DNA from: Bradyrhizobium sp. 195
Lineage (GTDB): Bacteria > Pseudomonadota > Alphaproteobacteria > Rhizobiales > Xanthobacteraceae
Assembly: GCF_023101665.1 (NCBI RefSeq)
Contig: NZ_CP082161.1
Span: 1,488,001-1,552,000 of the forward strand
Length of the DNA stretch: 64,000 nucleotides
Direction of reading: 5' to 3'
Below are positions 27,142 to 36,659 of this stretch, one piece after another. Under the pieces are notes generated by a model that had not been told where the DNA came from, did not search any database, and was given only the letters and a program-made list of their open reading frames with translations. Each line of letters opens with the position of its first letter. Position 1 is the first letter of the stretch. Made by a program: the position numbers and the translations under genes.

Positions 27142-29217
27142 CGAGCGGCTCACGACTGCGCACCGAGCTAAGTTGGCCTATGTCTACGTGCGGCAGTCAT
27201 CCGTGAACCAGGTGCGCCACCACCAGGAGAGCACGCAGCTGCAGTACCGCCTCGTCGATCGTGCCATCGGTCTGGGCTGGCCGCCTGAACGTGTCCAGGT
27301 CATTGATGAGGATCTGGGCAAATCCGGTGCTGGCGGTGTGGATCGTCATGGTTTCCAGAAGCTCATTGCCGAGATCGGCCTTGGCAACGCCGGTCTTGTG
27401 GTGAGCCTCGACGCTTCGCGCTTGGCCCGCAATAATCGGGACTGGCATCAGCTGCTCGAACTGTGCTCGGTGTTCGGCGTGCTCATTGCGGATGGCGAGC
27501 GGCTTTACGATCCGCGCGCCTACCACGACCGCCTGTTGTTGGGCTTGTCCGGCATCATGAGCGAGGCGGAGTTGCATCAACTTCGGATGCGCCTTCACCA
27601 AGGGGAACGCCAGAAGGCAACGCGGGGCGAACTGCGGCTGCCCCTGCCAGCCGGGCTCGCCTATGATCGAGCGGGCACAATTATTCTCAATCCCGATGAG
27701 GAGGTGCAGGCCCGTCTTCATCTCGTGTTTGCCAAATTCCAGGAACTGCAAAGCGCTCGCCGTGTGATGCGGTACTTGGACAGAAACGGATTGTCCTTGC
27801 CGGTTCGACCGCTGCTTGGACCATCTCCACATGAGATCGCCTGGCGTGCGCCAGATAGTGCACGCGTCCTTAGTATCCTTCAAAATCCGGCCTATGCTGG
27901 TGCGTATGTTTATGGCCGCCGGCAAAAGGATCCGAGCCGATGCCGGCCGGGATCGCTGACGGGAACGGTCAAGGTGGCGATCGCGGATTGGGCGGTTTGC
28001 CTCCACGCCGCTCATCCAGGCTATATCAGCTGGGAGGAGTTCATGGCCAACCAGGGGCGACTGGCAGATAACGTCTTCCGCTATGAGGCAGGACACTCTG
28101 GCGTACCGCGCAAGGGGGCAGCCCTGTTACAAGGGATTGCGATCTGCGGCCGTTGCGGACGGCACATGAGCATGCGCTACACGGGCCCGAATGCCGACTA
28201 TCCGGTCTATTGCTGCCGCTCGGATCGGGACCAGCAAGGCAATGCACTGTGTCAGGAAGTCCGGGCCTTGGCGGTTGACGCGCTGGTCGAGCGGGTGGTC
28301 CTCGATGCCCTGTGCCGGATCAGATTGAGATCGCACTCGCGGCGGCGGGCCAACTGGAGCAGGAGAGCCGTCAGCTCGAGCGCCAATGGGCGCTTCGCGT
28401 GGAGCGCGCCCGCTACGAGGCAGAGCGCGCTCGGCGTCAGTATGACGCCGTAGAGCCCGAGAACCGTCTTGTGGCGCGCTCACTCGAGCGGGCTTGGGAA
28501 GAGAAGCTGCGTGTCGTCGAGGCGGTCGAGCAGCAGCATGCGCGTTGGCGAGCGCAAGAGCCGCTTCTGATTGGCCCGGCGGAACGCGCAGGGCTACAAG
28601 CGCTCGGCGAGAACCTGCCGCGGATTTGGAACGCGGCCACCACGTCGGCAGCCGATCGCAAGCGCATTCTGCGATTTGTCATCCGGAAAGTCGTTCTTGA
28701 TCAGAAGCGGACCCGAGGTCAGGTGTGGCTCAAGATCGTCTGGCAGACCGGCGCAACCAGCGAGCATCACGTGCAACGGCGCGTTCACACCTACCGCGAT
28801 TACATCGACATTGATCGGTTGCGGCGACAGATCGTCGAGTTGAATGCTGAACACAAAATGGATGGCGAGATCGCGGCAATACTCAATCAGGAAGGCTTCG
28901 TCGCGGCCCGAGGCTGCGCCTTCAAAGGCGAGAACGTCTGGGTGTTGCGTACCCGCTGGGGCATTCCCACCATCAAAATCAACGGCGTGGACAAGAATCC
29001 GATGCGCTGGCCCGACGGTAGCTTCTCGATTCAGGGCGCTGCAGCCGAGCTTGGCGTCACCCCGCAAACGGTGTTCGATTATCTCGCGCGCGGATTGCTG
29101 GCAGGCCGTCAGTTAGCCAAAGGCCAGCCATGGCAGATCGAGCTCTCAGACGAACAAATCAGTCGGCTGCGCAATCGGATACGACGTACCAAGCGTTCAA
29201 AGAAGGAGGCATCATGA
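27116..29217 (+). pseudogene. large serine recombinase, one frameshift
   Basis: The GTG start at 27116 is followed by the resolvase domain 'LAYVYVRQSSVNQVRHHQES', with the catalytic Ser at residue 28, 'GLVVSLDASRLARNNRDWHQ' and 'GLSGIMSEAELHQLRMRL'. The recombinase domain has 'ILQNPAYAGAYVYGRRQKD', then a zinc-ribbon 'ICGRCGRHMSMRY' with later Cys. The frame breaks near 28310. It continues as 'PDQIEIALAAAGQLEQESRQ', a long charged coiled coil, and ends 'RLRNRIRRTKRSKKEAS' at 29217. Joined length is about 700 residues. One indel separates the halves, so it may be recently dead or a sequencing error. Confidence 0.85.
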
Positions 29218-29227
29218 AGTCATCGGC

Positions 29228-29864
29228 TCGCCGAAGACCTCGCCCCATTCTGCAAAGCCGCGATTGGAGGTCAGGATCATGGCGCCGCGCTCATAGCGCG
29301 CGTTGACGAGCTGGAAGAACAGGTTGCCGCCACCTTGAATGACCGGCAGGTATCCGATCTCGTCAACGATGAGGAGGGACGGTCGGCACAGGAATCGAAT
29401 CCGCTCGCAAAGCTGGCCTTCGCGTTCGGCCTTGGCCAGAACGCTGACGATGTCGGCCAGGCTTGCAAAGTAAACGCTGCGGCTGGCCTTCACGGCCTCG
29501 ATCCCGAGCGCCGTGGCGAGATGACTCTTGCCCGTGCCGGGCGGCCCCAGGAAGTGGATGACCTCGTTGCGCTCGATGAAGTCGAGCTGAGCGACCGCCA
29601 GGATCCGGTTCCTATCGAGCGAGGGCTGGTAGGAGAAGTCGAAGCCGGCCAGAGTCTTGACGGTCGAGAGCTTTGCCATCCGGAGCGCCATCTTGACGCG
29701 ACGGTTCTCGCGTAAGGTCAGCTCTTCTGCAAACGACGTATCGATCACCTCGAGCGCGCTGGTTTCGCCACGCTCGAGCTGACGCACCGCTCGATCAAGA
29801 ACCTCCAGCGCACGGACTTGCGAATGCGGTCGAGGACCGAGGGGACGATTTCCAGGGAACTCAT
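29228..29864 (-). pseudogene. istB: IstB helper ATPase, N-terminal part
   Basis: ATG 29864 begins 'MSSLEIVPSVLDRIRKSVR'. There is a frameshift near 29820, and from 29787 the frame reads 'ETSALEVIDTSFAEELTLRE', the Walker A 'VIHFLGPPGTGKSHLATALG', Walker B 'RPSLLIVDEIGYLPV' and 'GAMILTSNRGFAEWGEVFGE'. IS21 helper ATPases assist IstA. The gene is cut at 29228 by the recombinase element and continues at 26602. Confidence 0.9.
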
Positions 29865-30020
29865 GGGCGCTCTCCCTGCGCCATGCGCTGGCCGACCGCC
29901 TGGTAGAAGTCGAGTGGTCGGGTTGCGACGGTGTCGCCAGTGCGCACGATCATGATCGGCTCGTCGCGGTGGCGATCGGTAAGGCGTGGGATCTTGCGAT
30001 GGCCCGGCGCGATCCGCCGC
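29861..30020 (-). pseudogene. istA: IS21-type transposase (IstA), C-terminal scrap
   Basis: Only about 50 codons remain ('PRLTDRHRDEPIMIVRTGDT', 'ATRPLDFYQAVGQRMAQGER'), ending four bases inside the IstB start, the normal istA-istB overlap. The rest is lost at the IS1182 boundary. The istA assignment rests mainly on position. Confidence 0.5.
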
Positions 30021-30034
30021 TGCCTGCGGCCATC

Positions 30035-30650
30035 AAGGATCGGAGGGCGATACAAACTTTGGAGCAGCCTCAGTCGCTGCGCCGAAGGCGGCATCGTCGA
30101 GGACAGCCAAATACTCATCGATTGCTCGGCCGGCGCCCCGGTGGAAGTCCCTTATCGCCTTCGATCCCCTTCTGCCGATTGGCATCGGCCTTAGTCAGGC
30201 TCGCACCGACTGCAAATCCTTCACCACCGACCAGTCGCTCCTCAATGCAGCGGCGCAAGACGCTCTCGAACACACGACGAAAGAGATCGCTCTCCCGGAA
30301 GCGCCCACACCTGTTCTTGGAAAACATCGAGTGATCTGGCACCGCCCCGTCCGGACTAGCCGGCAGAACCAGCGGTAGACCAAATTGAGGTGCACCTCAT
30401 CGCACAGGCGTCGCTCCTATCTGATGCCGAAGCAGTGGCCGATCGGGAGCGTTAGCTCCCGATCGATCGAAGGCCGACCGATGCTACTGTAGAACGAAGC
30501 AAGGTCCCGTCTCATCTCTTGAAGGTCGACGAATCTATCGATCGACCTGAGCAGGTGGTCGACAGGAATATGTTTCTCGAGCGAGAACTTATAGAACAGG
30601 GCAGCCTGTTCGAGTTGCCCATGCGCCATCATGATCTTCAGTCCTGCCAA
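30035..30650 (-). pseudogene. IS1182-family transposase, N-terminal part with an internal stop
   Basis: From 30650: 'QAALFYKFSLEKHIPVDHLL', 'RSIDRFVDLQEMRRDLASFY', 'GHCFGIR', a TAG at 30417-30419 where the family has Ser, then 'ERRLCDEVHLNLVYRWFCRL', and after frame changes 'ADANRQK' and 'LAVLDDAAFGAATEAAPKFV'. Similarity ends near 30035, where the IstA scrap starts. The C-terminal part lies at 26040-26310. Confidence 0.8.
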
Positions 30651-30735
30651 CTAAACAGACCGAATCACGGTATGTCTGAGTCGAAACAGCCGGTTTTTTA
30701 ACAAAGTCGGCTTGTAGCTGAACAGACTGGCGCCC

Positions 30736-31240
30736 ATGGCATTGCGCTTAAGCACTTCGTGCAGGCGCAGAGCCAGGTTCGGAAAACCACACCGCATGTC
30801 GGTATCGCCCGTCGCCAGCCACACTCGCACGCCTTGTCGGGATCGGTATCACCGTCGTGTCATTCAGCGCTCGCATATCCGTAGCAAAACCGCGACATCG
30901 ACGTTGCGATCCACGATCACGCGTCGGCCATTCGCGGTCACGACTTCGAGAGTGCCAGTCGCCGCCGATGCTGTACGCTCCGTCGTCGACTGGACCTCCG
31001 ACACAATCCGGGCCGGCACAAATCCACTACCTGACAGCCGCCAAGCTGTCCTTCGCGACAAGCCTTGCGCCACGAAAACAGAAGCTGTTTCGAAGGCCCA
31101 TGATGCTGTGCTGTCGCCGATACCACCCGCGACCCCAAAAACTCTCCTCGACAATCCGCAGCTTCTCGGTAGCCGACGCCGACCCGACTTAACAATTTCA
31201 AGGCGACGCGCTTGGCGACTATCAGTAAGGAGATCCATAC
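30736..31240 (-). pseudogene. tnpA: IS66 tnpA-tnpB remnant
   Basis: The minus strand from 31238 reads 'QARRLEIVKSG'. In a second frame it reads 'GYREAADCRGEFLGSRVV' and 'LFSWRKACREGQLGG', and in the first again 'GFVPARIVSEVQSTT' and 'TGTLEVVTANGRRVIVDRNV': an IS66 TnpA with two frameshifts. Below 30850 a broken TnpB start follows. The element is truncated at about 30736 and tnpC is absent. Confidence 0.7.
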
Positions 31241-31840
31241 CGACAGTCAGCTACAGACCGGATAAACTCGCAAGATGGCGGTCCTCCTCGGACGAGTACC
31301 AAGCAGCTCGTGCATTATCGAAGACGCGCTTAGCGATCGGGTTGCTTTGAACCTGCAGCAGTCTGATGCACGAAAAATGGAAGCGAACGTCGGATCGACC
31401 GAAACGGGAAACTGCGTGGTTGAATTCGTAACTAGCAGCCCGAGGTGCCGCATTAGCCCGAGCGTCCTTCCCCTCGCGTGAATATCTCCGGAAGCGCAGA
31501 GCCACACGTTCAATGGATCAAAATGACTACGTGCCGTCCATATCGTACTGCCGATGTCAAATATGGTACGACATGTACGGTTGTGACACGATTAGAGCAC
31601 GCCGGCATGATCAGCGGATCGCTCTGTCCGTTACGTACGGAGTTTTCACTCCGATCATGAACATAATCTGTCAACGTAAACAACGCGGGGGGCGGAATGG
31701 TCCGCGCCGCGACGTCACTGTACGAATCTTTCAGCTGGCGTTCGAGGAAGGCCCGTAGGTCGAGAATGATTTGGGGCGAGGTAGCTGGTCTCGTTGATCG
31801 GGCAGCCACCTGCGAGGCGACATAACTTGGAGGACGTTTT
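31241..31840. promoter_or_regulatory. 600-bp non-coding region upstream of the porin gene
   Basis: No gene is recognisable. It must contain the porin promoter. The only clear signal is the Shine-Dalgarno GGAGG at 31829-31833, eight bases before the ATG. The inner part is less GC-rich than the flanks. Confidence 0.4.
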
Positions 31841-33373
31841 ATGAAAATGGCGAAGAGCCTTTTGTTGGGTTCGGCGGCGTGTCTCATCGCGCTGGGGGGA
31901 GTGCAGGCTGCGGATCTGCCGGTCAAGGCTAAGGCGGTCGAGTACGTCAAGATCTGCTCGCTGTACGGCGCCGGATTCTATTACATCCCAGGCACTGACA
32001 CTTGCCTCAAGCTTGGTGGTTACCTGCGCGCTGATTCCATGTACAACACCAACTACGTTGCTGACGCAGCCAACAACGGTGTCACTGGTGCACGGAACCG
32101 CCTCAGCAATTACTACACTTGGCGTTCTCGTGAAGACTTGACCATCGATACCCGTACTGCGACAGAGTACGGGCTTGTGCGCACTTACTTTGACATCGGT
32201 TTCACATGGACATCCGGCGGCTATAACGGAGCCGGCACCACAGGCGTGAATGGCACGACGACCTACGGCGGAAGTGCGACAGGAACGAGCGGCACCGGTT
32301 CAATCGCCGGTGGTGCTCTCAGTATTTACTTTGCCTTCATTCAGTTCGCTGGTTTTACCTTTGGTAAGGCCGCCTCCCAGTTTTCGACTCCCTGGACCAA
32401 CTATCCGGCGAATAGTTTCGATGGTTTGCCGGGTGGCGGTGGCTACGACGCCGTGAACCAAATCACCTATACCGCCGATTTCGGACAGGGCATTACGGCT
32501 TCTTTGTCTGCCCAGGATCAGGTTGTGAACTACACGACGAACATCTGGAACGTGAGCGGTGCGACACCCGCAGGCCTGGCGGCCGGTGCGTACGGCGCTA
32601 ATGATATCGGGGGCACGCGAGCTCCGGATCTCGTCGCGATGCTTCGCGTTGATCAGGCGTGGGGCCTCTTCCAGGCGTCGGTGGCTGCGCATGATAACCA
32701 TGCGGGATACTATGGCGCCTCCGAGGTCACCGGCTATCCAGGCGACAAGTGGGGTTGGGCTGGCCAACTAGGGCTGTCGATCAAGAACATTCCAACTGGC
32801 GCAGGCGACACTATTAACGTGCAAGGCGTGTATACGAAGGGTGCAAGCCGTTACAACTTCCAGGATTATATGTCGACCACGTACGCGATGTACGGTGGGA
32901 CGGGTCTGCCTGGCGTTTACCAAAGCCTCGGCATTGGCGGTGTGTCAGACTCCGTGTTCGTCACCGGTGCCGGTCTGGAGCTGACCACTACTTACGGATT
33001 CAATGCTGGCTACACCCACAACTGGGATCCTCACTGGGCCACGGCGATTTATGGCGCCTGGGCCGCTGTGCGGTACAACGACACGGCCAAGAGCTACATG
33101 TGCGGCGCGCTGGTTGCAAACCTCGCGCTATCGAGTGCTGGCTGTAATCCCAACTTCAACTATGCAGTTATCGGTACGGCGACCTACTGGACCCCCATCC
33201 CGAAACTAACCTTCATGGGCGAGCTCACCTACACGATGCTCGACCAGAAGTATGCGAGCGGAAGCACGGTGGCACTGCCGCTGCAGTCAGGTATCGCGAA
33301 ACCGGCAGCTTTGTACGAGCTGAAGGACCAGGGCAGCGTAACGTTTCGTCTCCGCGCTCAGCGCGTCTGGTGA
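31841..33373 (+). CDS. outer membrane porin, Porin_2 family (510 aa)
   Basis: A signal peptide 'MKMAKSLLLGSAACLIALGG' ends near residue 23 before 'ADLPVKAKAVEYVKICSLYG', the typical mature N-terminus of Bradyrhizobium-type porins. 'GFYYIPGTDTCLKLGGYLRA' follows. The rest has alternating beta strands and Gly/Thr-rich loops, a conserved 'FAGFTFGKAASQF' segment, and ends in Trp, as expected for BAM-dependent assembly. It forms a passive channel for small solutes in the outer membrane. The gene is intact, stands alone, and is followed by a strong terminator, implying an expressed gene. The Thr/Gly-rich loop at about residues 125-155 is an apparent variable surface loop. Confidence 0.93.
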   Translation: MKMAKSLLLGSAACLIALGGVQAADLPVKAKAVEYVKICSLYGAGFYYIPGTDTCLKLGGYLRADSMYNTNYVADAANNGVTGARNRLSNYYTWRSREDLTIDTRTATEYGLVRTYFDIGFTWTSGGYNGAGTTGVNGTTTYGGSATGTSGTGSIAGGALSIYFAFIQFAGFTFGKAASQFSTPWTNYPANSFDGLPGGGGYDAVNQITYTADFGQGITASLSAQDQVVNYTTNIWNVSGATPAGLAAGAYGANDIGGTRAPDLVAMLRVDQAWGLFQASVAAHDNHAGYYGASEVTGYPGDKWGWAGQLGLSIKNIPTGAGDTINVQGVYTKGASRYNFQDYMSTTYAMYGGTGLPGVYQSLGIGGVSDSVFVTGAGLELTTTYGFNAGYTHNWDPHWATAIYGAWAAVRYNDTAKSYMCGALVANLALSSAGCNPNFNYAVIGTATYWTPIPKLTFMGELTYTMLDQKYASGSTVALPLQSGIAKPAALYELKDQGSVTFRLRAQRVW

Positions 33374-33440
33374 ATCTGTGTCAAACTAGCGGAAGGAGAA
33401 AACGGAACGGCTCTATTGATCCAAGTGTTACCTCCAAGAA

Positions 33441-33470
33441 GGCCTCCGGCATGCCCGCCGGAGGTCTTTT
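33441..33470 (+). terminator. rho-independent terminator of the porin gene
   Basis: CCTCCGGC (33443-33450) pairs with GCCGGAGG (33457-33464) around a 6-base loop, followed by TCTTTTAT. It lies 70 bp after the porin stop. It is the clearest terminator in the window. Confidence 0.85.
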
Positions 33471-33728
33471 ATAATCAACTCAGGTTCGCCAAGCCAGAAA
33501 CTCACAATTTCGCGATGCTTGGTCCGATCATAAGCGCAACGGCGCGGCGGCGACGTTCCTGGACACGCTGATCGCGCCACCCGGTCAGGACCTAAAAAGA
33601 TTCTCTCAACGCTGGCGCCGAGGGCGGCCGCCAGCGGCGCTAGAGCCGGCTCCGGAAATCTGAACAGGGCGATAAGTGGAGTTTCTGCCTGACGGCGGGC
33701 AAGATTGGCCCGCGAATCAGGAGAGACG

Positions 33729-33990
33729 ATGAGCAGACGAGCACGCCGAAATCCCTCATCGGCCTTCAAGGCGAAGGTGGCGCTGGCAACCATCAAGGGC
33801 GACCGGACGGTAGCCCAACTGGCCGAGCATTTCGATGTTCACCCCAATCAGATTACGGCGTGGAAATCGCAGCTTGAGGGCAACGCTTCCGGCATTTTCG
33901 GACTGGGGGCCGCCGGCCGCACCTGCAGCCGATGTGAAGTCGCTGCATGCCAAGATCGGTGAGCTGACGCTGGAGAACGATTCCTAAGAA
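33729..33990 (+). pseudogene. IS3-family OrfA fragment
   Basis: ATG 33729 reads 'MSRRARRNPSSAFKAKVALA' and 'TIKGDRTVAQLAEHFDVHPN', an IS3 OrfA helix-turn-helix. It shifts frame near 33890 and continues 'DVKSLHAKIGELTLEND' before a stop. OrfB is absent. 33474-33728 shows nothing recognisable. Confidence 0.75.
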
Positions 33991-33994
33991 CGGC

Positions 33995-34190
33995 ACCAGC
34001 TCCTGGTTCCAAGGGCTGCAGAACAAAGCCGAATGTCTTGGCACGTCGGTGCAAATTGTTGATCACTCGCGTACGGTAGCGTGTCCCGTAGGACGAGGCG
34101 CCGGGATCGACGTAGTCCATTCCGTGACGGACAGCGTTGTAGAACAGGACTGCGATCTTGCAGGCCGTCGCGGTGACTGCCTTGCAGTTG
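33995..34190 (-). pseudogene. IS110-family transposase, C-terminal fragment
   Basis: The minus strand reads 'KAVTATACKIAVLFYNAVRH' then, after a frame change, 'YVDPGASSYGTRYRTRVINN' and 'LHRRAKTFGFVLQPLEP', the usual tail of one IS110 subgroup. Upstream parts are missing. Confidence 0.6.
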
Positions 34191-34194
34191 CCCA

Positions 34195-34465
34195 GTCAAA
34201 TCTTTATGTCGCCGATAGTCTTAGCCAAACAGGGCTCCTAGGCGAGCTCCACCATGCCATTGCCTCTGGGTCTGTCGCTGACTCAGGTAGTTCCCCAGAG
34301 CTCGGCGAGATTATTGCTGGGAAGACAAGGGGCAGAGTCAGCGAGAGCGAGATCACCATCGCTGATCTTACTGGCACCGGAATTCAGGACACCGCCATTG
34401 CTACGTTCGCCTTTGCACGGGCAAAAATCACGGGTGCTGCTAGAACTTTAGAGAGCTTAGCCTAA
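34195..34465 (+). pseudogene. ornithine cyclodeaminase/mu-crystallin-family C-terminal remnant
   Basis: The frame reads 'YVADSLSQTGLLGELHHAI', 'ELGEIIAGKTRGRVSESEIT' and 'IADLTGTGIQDTAIATFAFA', matching the C-terminal end of the OCD family (GKTPGR...EITIFDSTG...QD). The N-terminal two thirds are absent. Proteins of this family convert ornithine to proline or act as imine reductases. This scrap is inactive but adds to the amino-acid-catabolism theme. Confidence 0.65.
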
Positions 34466-34599
34466 TCGCAGATGCAAGCCATGCTACTCCGGAAAGAGTG
34501 TCTTACGCGCGCACTCACAGCTGCGCGGCAATCTAAAAACGCCCCTATTGACGCGCACGGCTAATCTAAAAACGTGTTGGACGAAGCCGCCTAGCGCGC

Positions 34600-34915
34600 A
34601 GGTGGCAAAGATTGCGATCGACTTTTTATAATGTCGCGCTCCAAGCGCAGTCGCTCGTTCTCCTGGCGTAGTCGGGCGATCTCCGCACCCTGGTCCGTCG
34701 ATGTCGGCATCGCCTGCGTTGTGGGACGCCGCATCGCCGGCGCAACACAGAATCGCGCAGACCGAGTTCCTTCGACTGATGTGACGGCCGGCCGCTCGAC
34801 ACGACGAGCTCAATGGCCTAACGCTTATACTCCTCGGTAAACGACCGACGTTGACGTTCCATGCGACACCTCCCGGCTCGATGAGCCAACTACAGGTGTC
34901 CACTCATTCGGAGGA
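34600..34915 (-). pseudogene. IS3-family OrfA remnant with IS end
   Basis: From 34862 the minus strand encodes a broken OrfA ('MERQRRSFTEEYKR'-like start; later 'IARLRQENERLRLERDI' in a shifted frame). The end sequence TGTCCACTCATTCGGAGG at 34898 is identical to that of the remnant at 42930-43285. OrfB is missing. Confidence 0.65.
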
Positions 34916-34924
34916 GGTTCAGTA

Positions 34925-35294
34925 TCGTCGTCCGAGACACGGGCTGTCTTCAAGCGGGATAACCACCACGCTCAACGCGGATACCCTCCCGCAGAGCGGA
35001 TTGTCCAAAATACGGTATTTAAGGAGGTTCAAGACACGCGTAATCGCCACACGCGCGGTGCTCACCCCAAGCTGAAGAACGCAGCACGGGCGCACAACGC
35101 ATCTCTTCTGGAGTTGTTGAGTTTGTCAGCTTGCCCAAACAAAGTAGTTGATTAACTCGAGCAGCCTCCACCGAATCCCAACTATAGCCTGGGCCCGCAA
35201 TTATCGCGACACGCGCTATGGTGTTAGCGTCGCATCGAGCATGGTCGGCCCGTATCAGTCAGATCTCTGTCTTCAATTCACGTCCCTATTTGGC
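34925..35294. other. non-coding stretch between IS remnants
   Basis: About 370 bp with no gene, repeat or regulatory site that I can identify. Confidence 0.4.
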
Positions 35295-35323
35295 TACTTA
35301 GTCGTCCGTGAAGAACTTTGGCT

Positions 35324-36016
35324 TCAGGCTGGAACGGTCTGAAGCGCGGCAGTGAGAGCCGAGAGGATTTGGCGCAGCAAAAGGCTGAGCCAACGGATGA
35401 GGCGGCGGAAGTTGTAGCCGGCGGCGGCGAGGACGGCGTTGGCCGCGTCCCCCTGGCGGAACCAGAGATAATTGCGTCCCATGCGGTGCGCGGCCTTGAG
35501 ATGGCCGATGACGGGTTCGACGGCGGCCCTGCGGCGCAGTTCGCGCTTGATCTTGGGCGTCACTCTTGCATCTGGCCGGAGATGAAGACCTTGAGCTTGT
35601 GATCGGGCGGCGCATTGTGGCCGCGGTATCCCTTGTCGGCGAGGATGCCGTGCGATGGTGTTGCCGACCAGCGCCTCCATGTCCGGATCACAGTGGCCAG
35701 CGTGTGCCCGTCATTGGATTGGCTGGCAGCGCCTTCACATGGGTGACGAACTGGCCGCCCTTGGCGTGGCTGAGCGTGGTCGCGACGGAGACTTTGACAC
35801 CGAACTCGTAAGGCCGATGGGCCTTGCCCTTGCCGATACATTCGACTCCGGCGCGTGCAGAGAGTAGACCTTCGGCCCGCGTTGACGCTGTTGCTGCTCC
35901 GCACGCGCCGCGCCAGCGAGCAGCTTTGCGACGCCGCTTCGAGCCCGCCGTTGTTCTCAATCTTGCGGCCGATATCGCGGATGACACGGCCGAGATAGGT
36001 CCGCAGCGTCTTGAGT
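35324..36016 (-). pseudogene. IS5-family transposase, C-terminal part
   Basis: The minus strand reads, in several frames, 'RKIENNGGLEAASQ', 'SVATTLSHAKGGQFVTHVKA', 'DKGYRGHNAPPDHKLKVFIS', then 'KIKRELRRRAAVEPVIGHLK' with the last Glu, and 'AVLAAAGYNFRRLIRWL'. It is a paralogue of the intact transposase at 14634-15980 with several indels. The N-terminal part follows at 39131-39722. Confidence 0.85.
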
Positions 36017-36056
36017 GTAAGCGTAGCTCTGCGGCCCTTTTGATTGGCGCTTGCGT

Positions 36057-36659
36057 CTATTTTGATCGCAGCTTGCGCGGGCGTGGCTTCCAAATTCCGG
36101 ACAATGCGTTGACGGCGGCCTCGATCGCCTTCCGGTCGATAACGTTTGGATCGAACTGTTCGGGGTCCCAGAGGCGCATATTTTCATGTTCTGGATGAGT
36201 GGGGTCGCTGATGGCGTCGAGGTATTCGGCATAGCCTGGCGCACCGCCGACGTCCTCTGGAGGACAACGACCGGCGGCCTCGAGCAGGAGGGGAAGTCCC
36301 TCTATCGTCGTGTTGTCGAACCATTTTTCGAGTTTGATCACATGGTCCCAGCTGTCGCCGAAGTCGTAGAGATAATGGATCGTCTTGGCGCCTGTCTCTT
36401 GAACGATATCGGAGAGCCGCGCCTTGCGAGCATCGATCGGCTGGGGGCCAAAATCACCGTCGGAATCAGGGATGCCCCAACGCCCTTCGCCAGCCAGGAA
36501 CTCGAAGAGGTGGCTGTTGGTCCAGCCAAATGCCGCCTGAAGCGTCAGATGCAGCCGATCAAGGCGCAGGGTGACGGGTACAACAAGGCACCGCATCACC
36601 TCCGGCTTCACGTCCTTGAGAGTTATCCTGATCCGGACGGCGGTCGTGTTCAGGCTCAT
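36057..36659 (-). CDS. plasmid pRiA4b ORF-3-like protein, IS66 passenger, copy 2 (200 aa)
   Basis: The protein is identical to that at 22781-23383, with the same 4-bp overlap to tnpC. The conserved 'YLYDFGDSWDHVIKLE' and 'CPPEDVGGAPGYAEYL' motifs are present. Its retention without change in both copies shows it travels with the element. Confidence 0.85.
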   Translation of the reverse strand: MSLNTTAVRIRITLKDVKPEVMRCLVVPVTLRLDRLHLTLQAAFGWTNSHLFEFLAGEGRWGIPDSDGDFGPQPIDARKARLSDIVQETGAKTIHYLYDFGDSWDHVIKLEKWFDNTTIEGLPLLLEAAGRCPPEDVGGAPGYAEYLDAISDPTHPEHENMRLWDPEQFDPNVIDRKAIEAAVNALSGIWKPRPRKLRSK

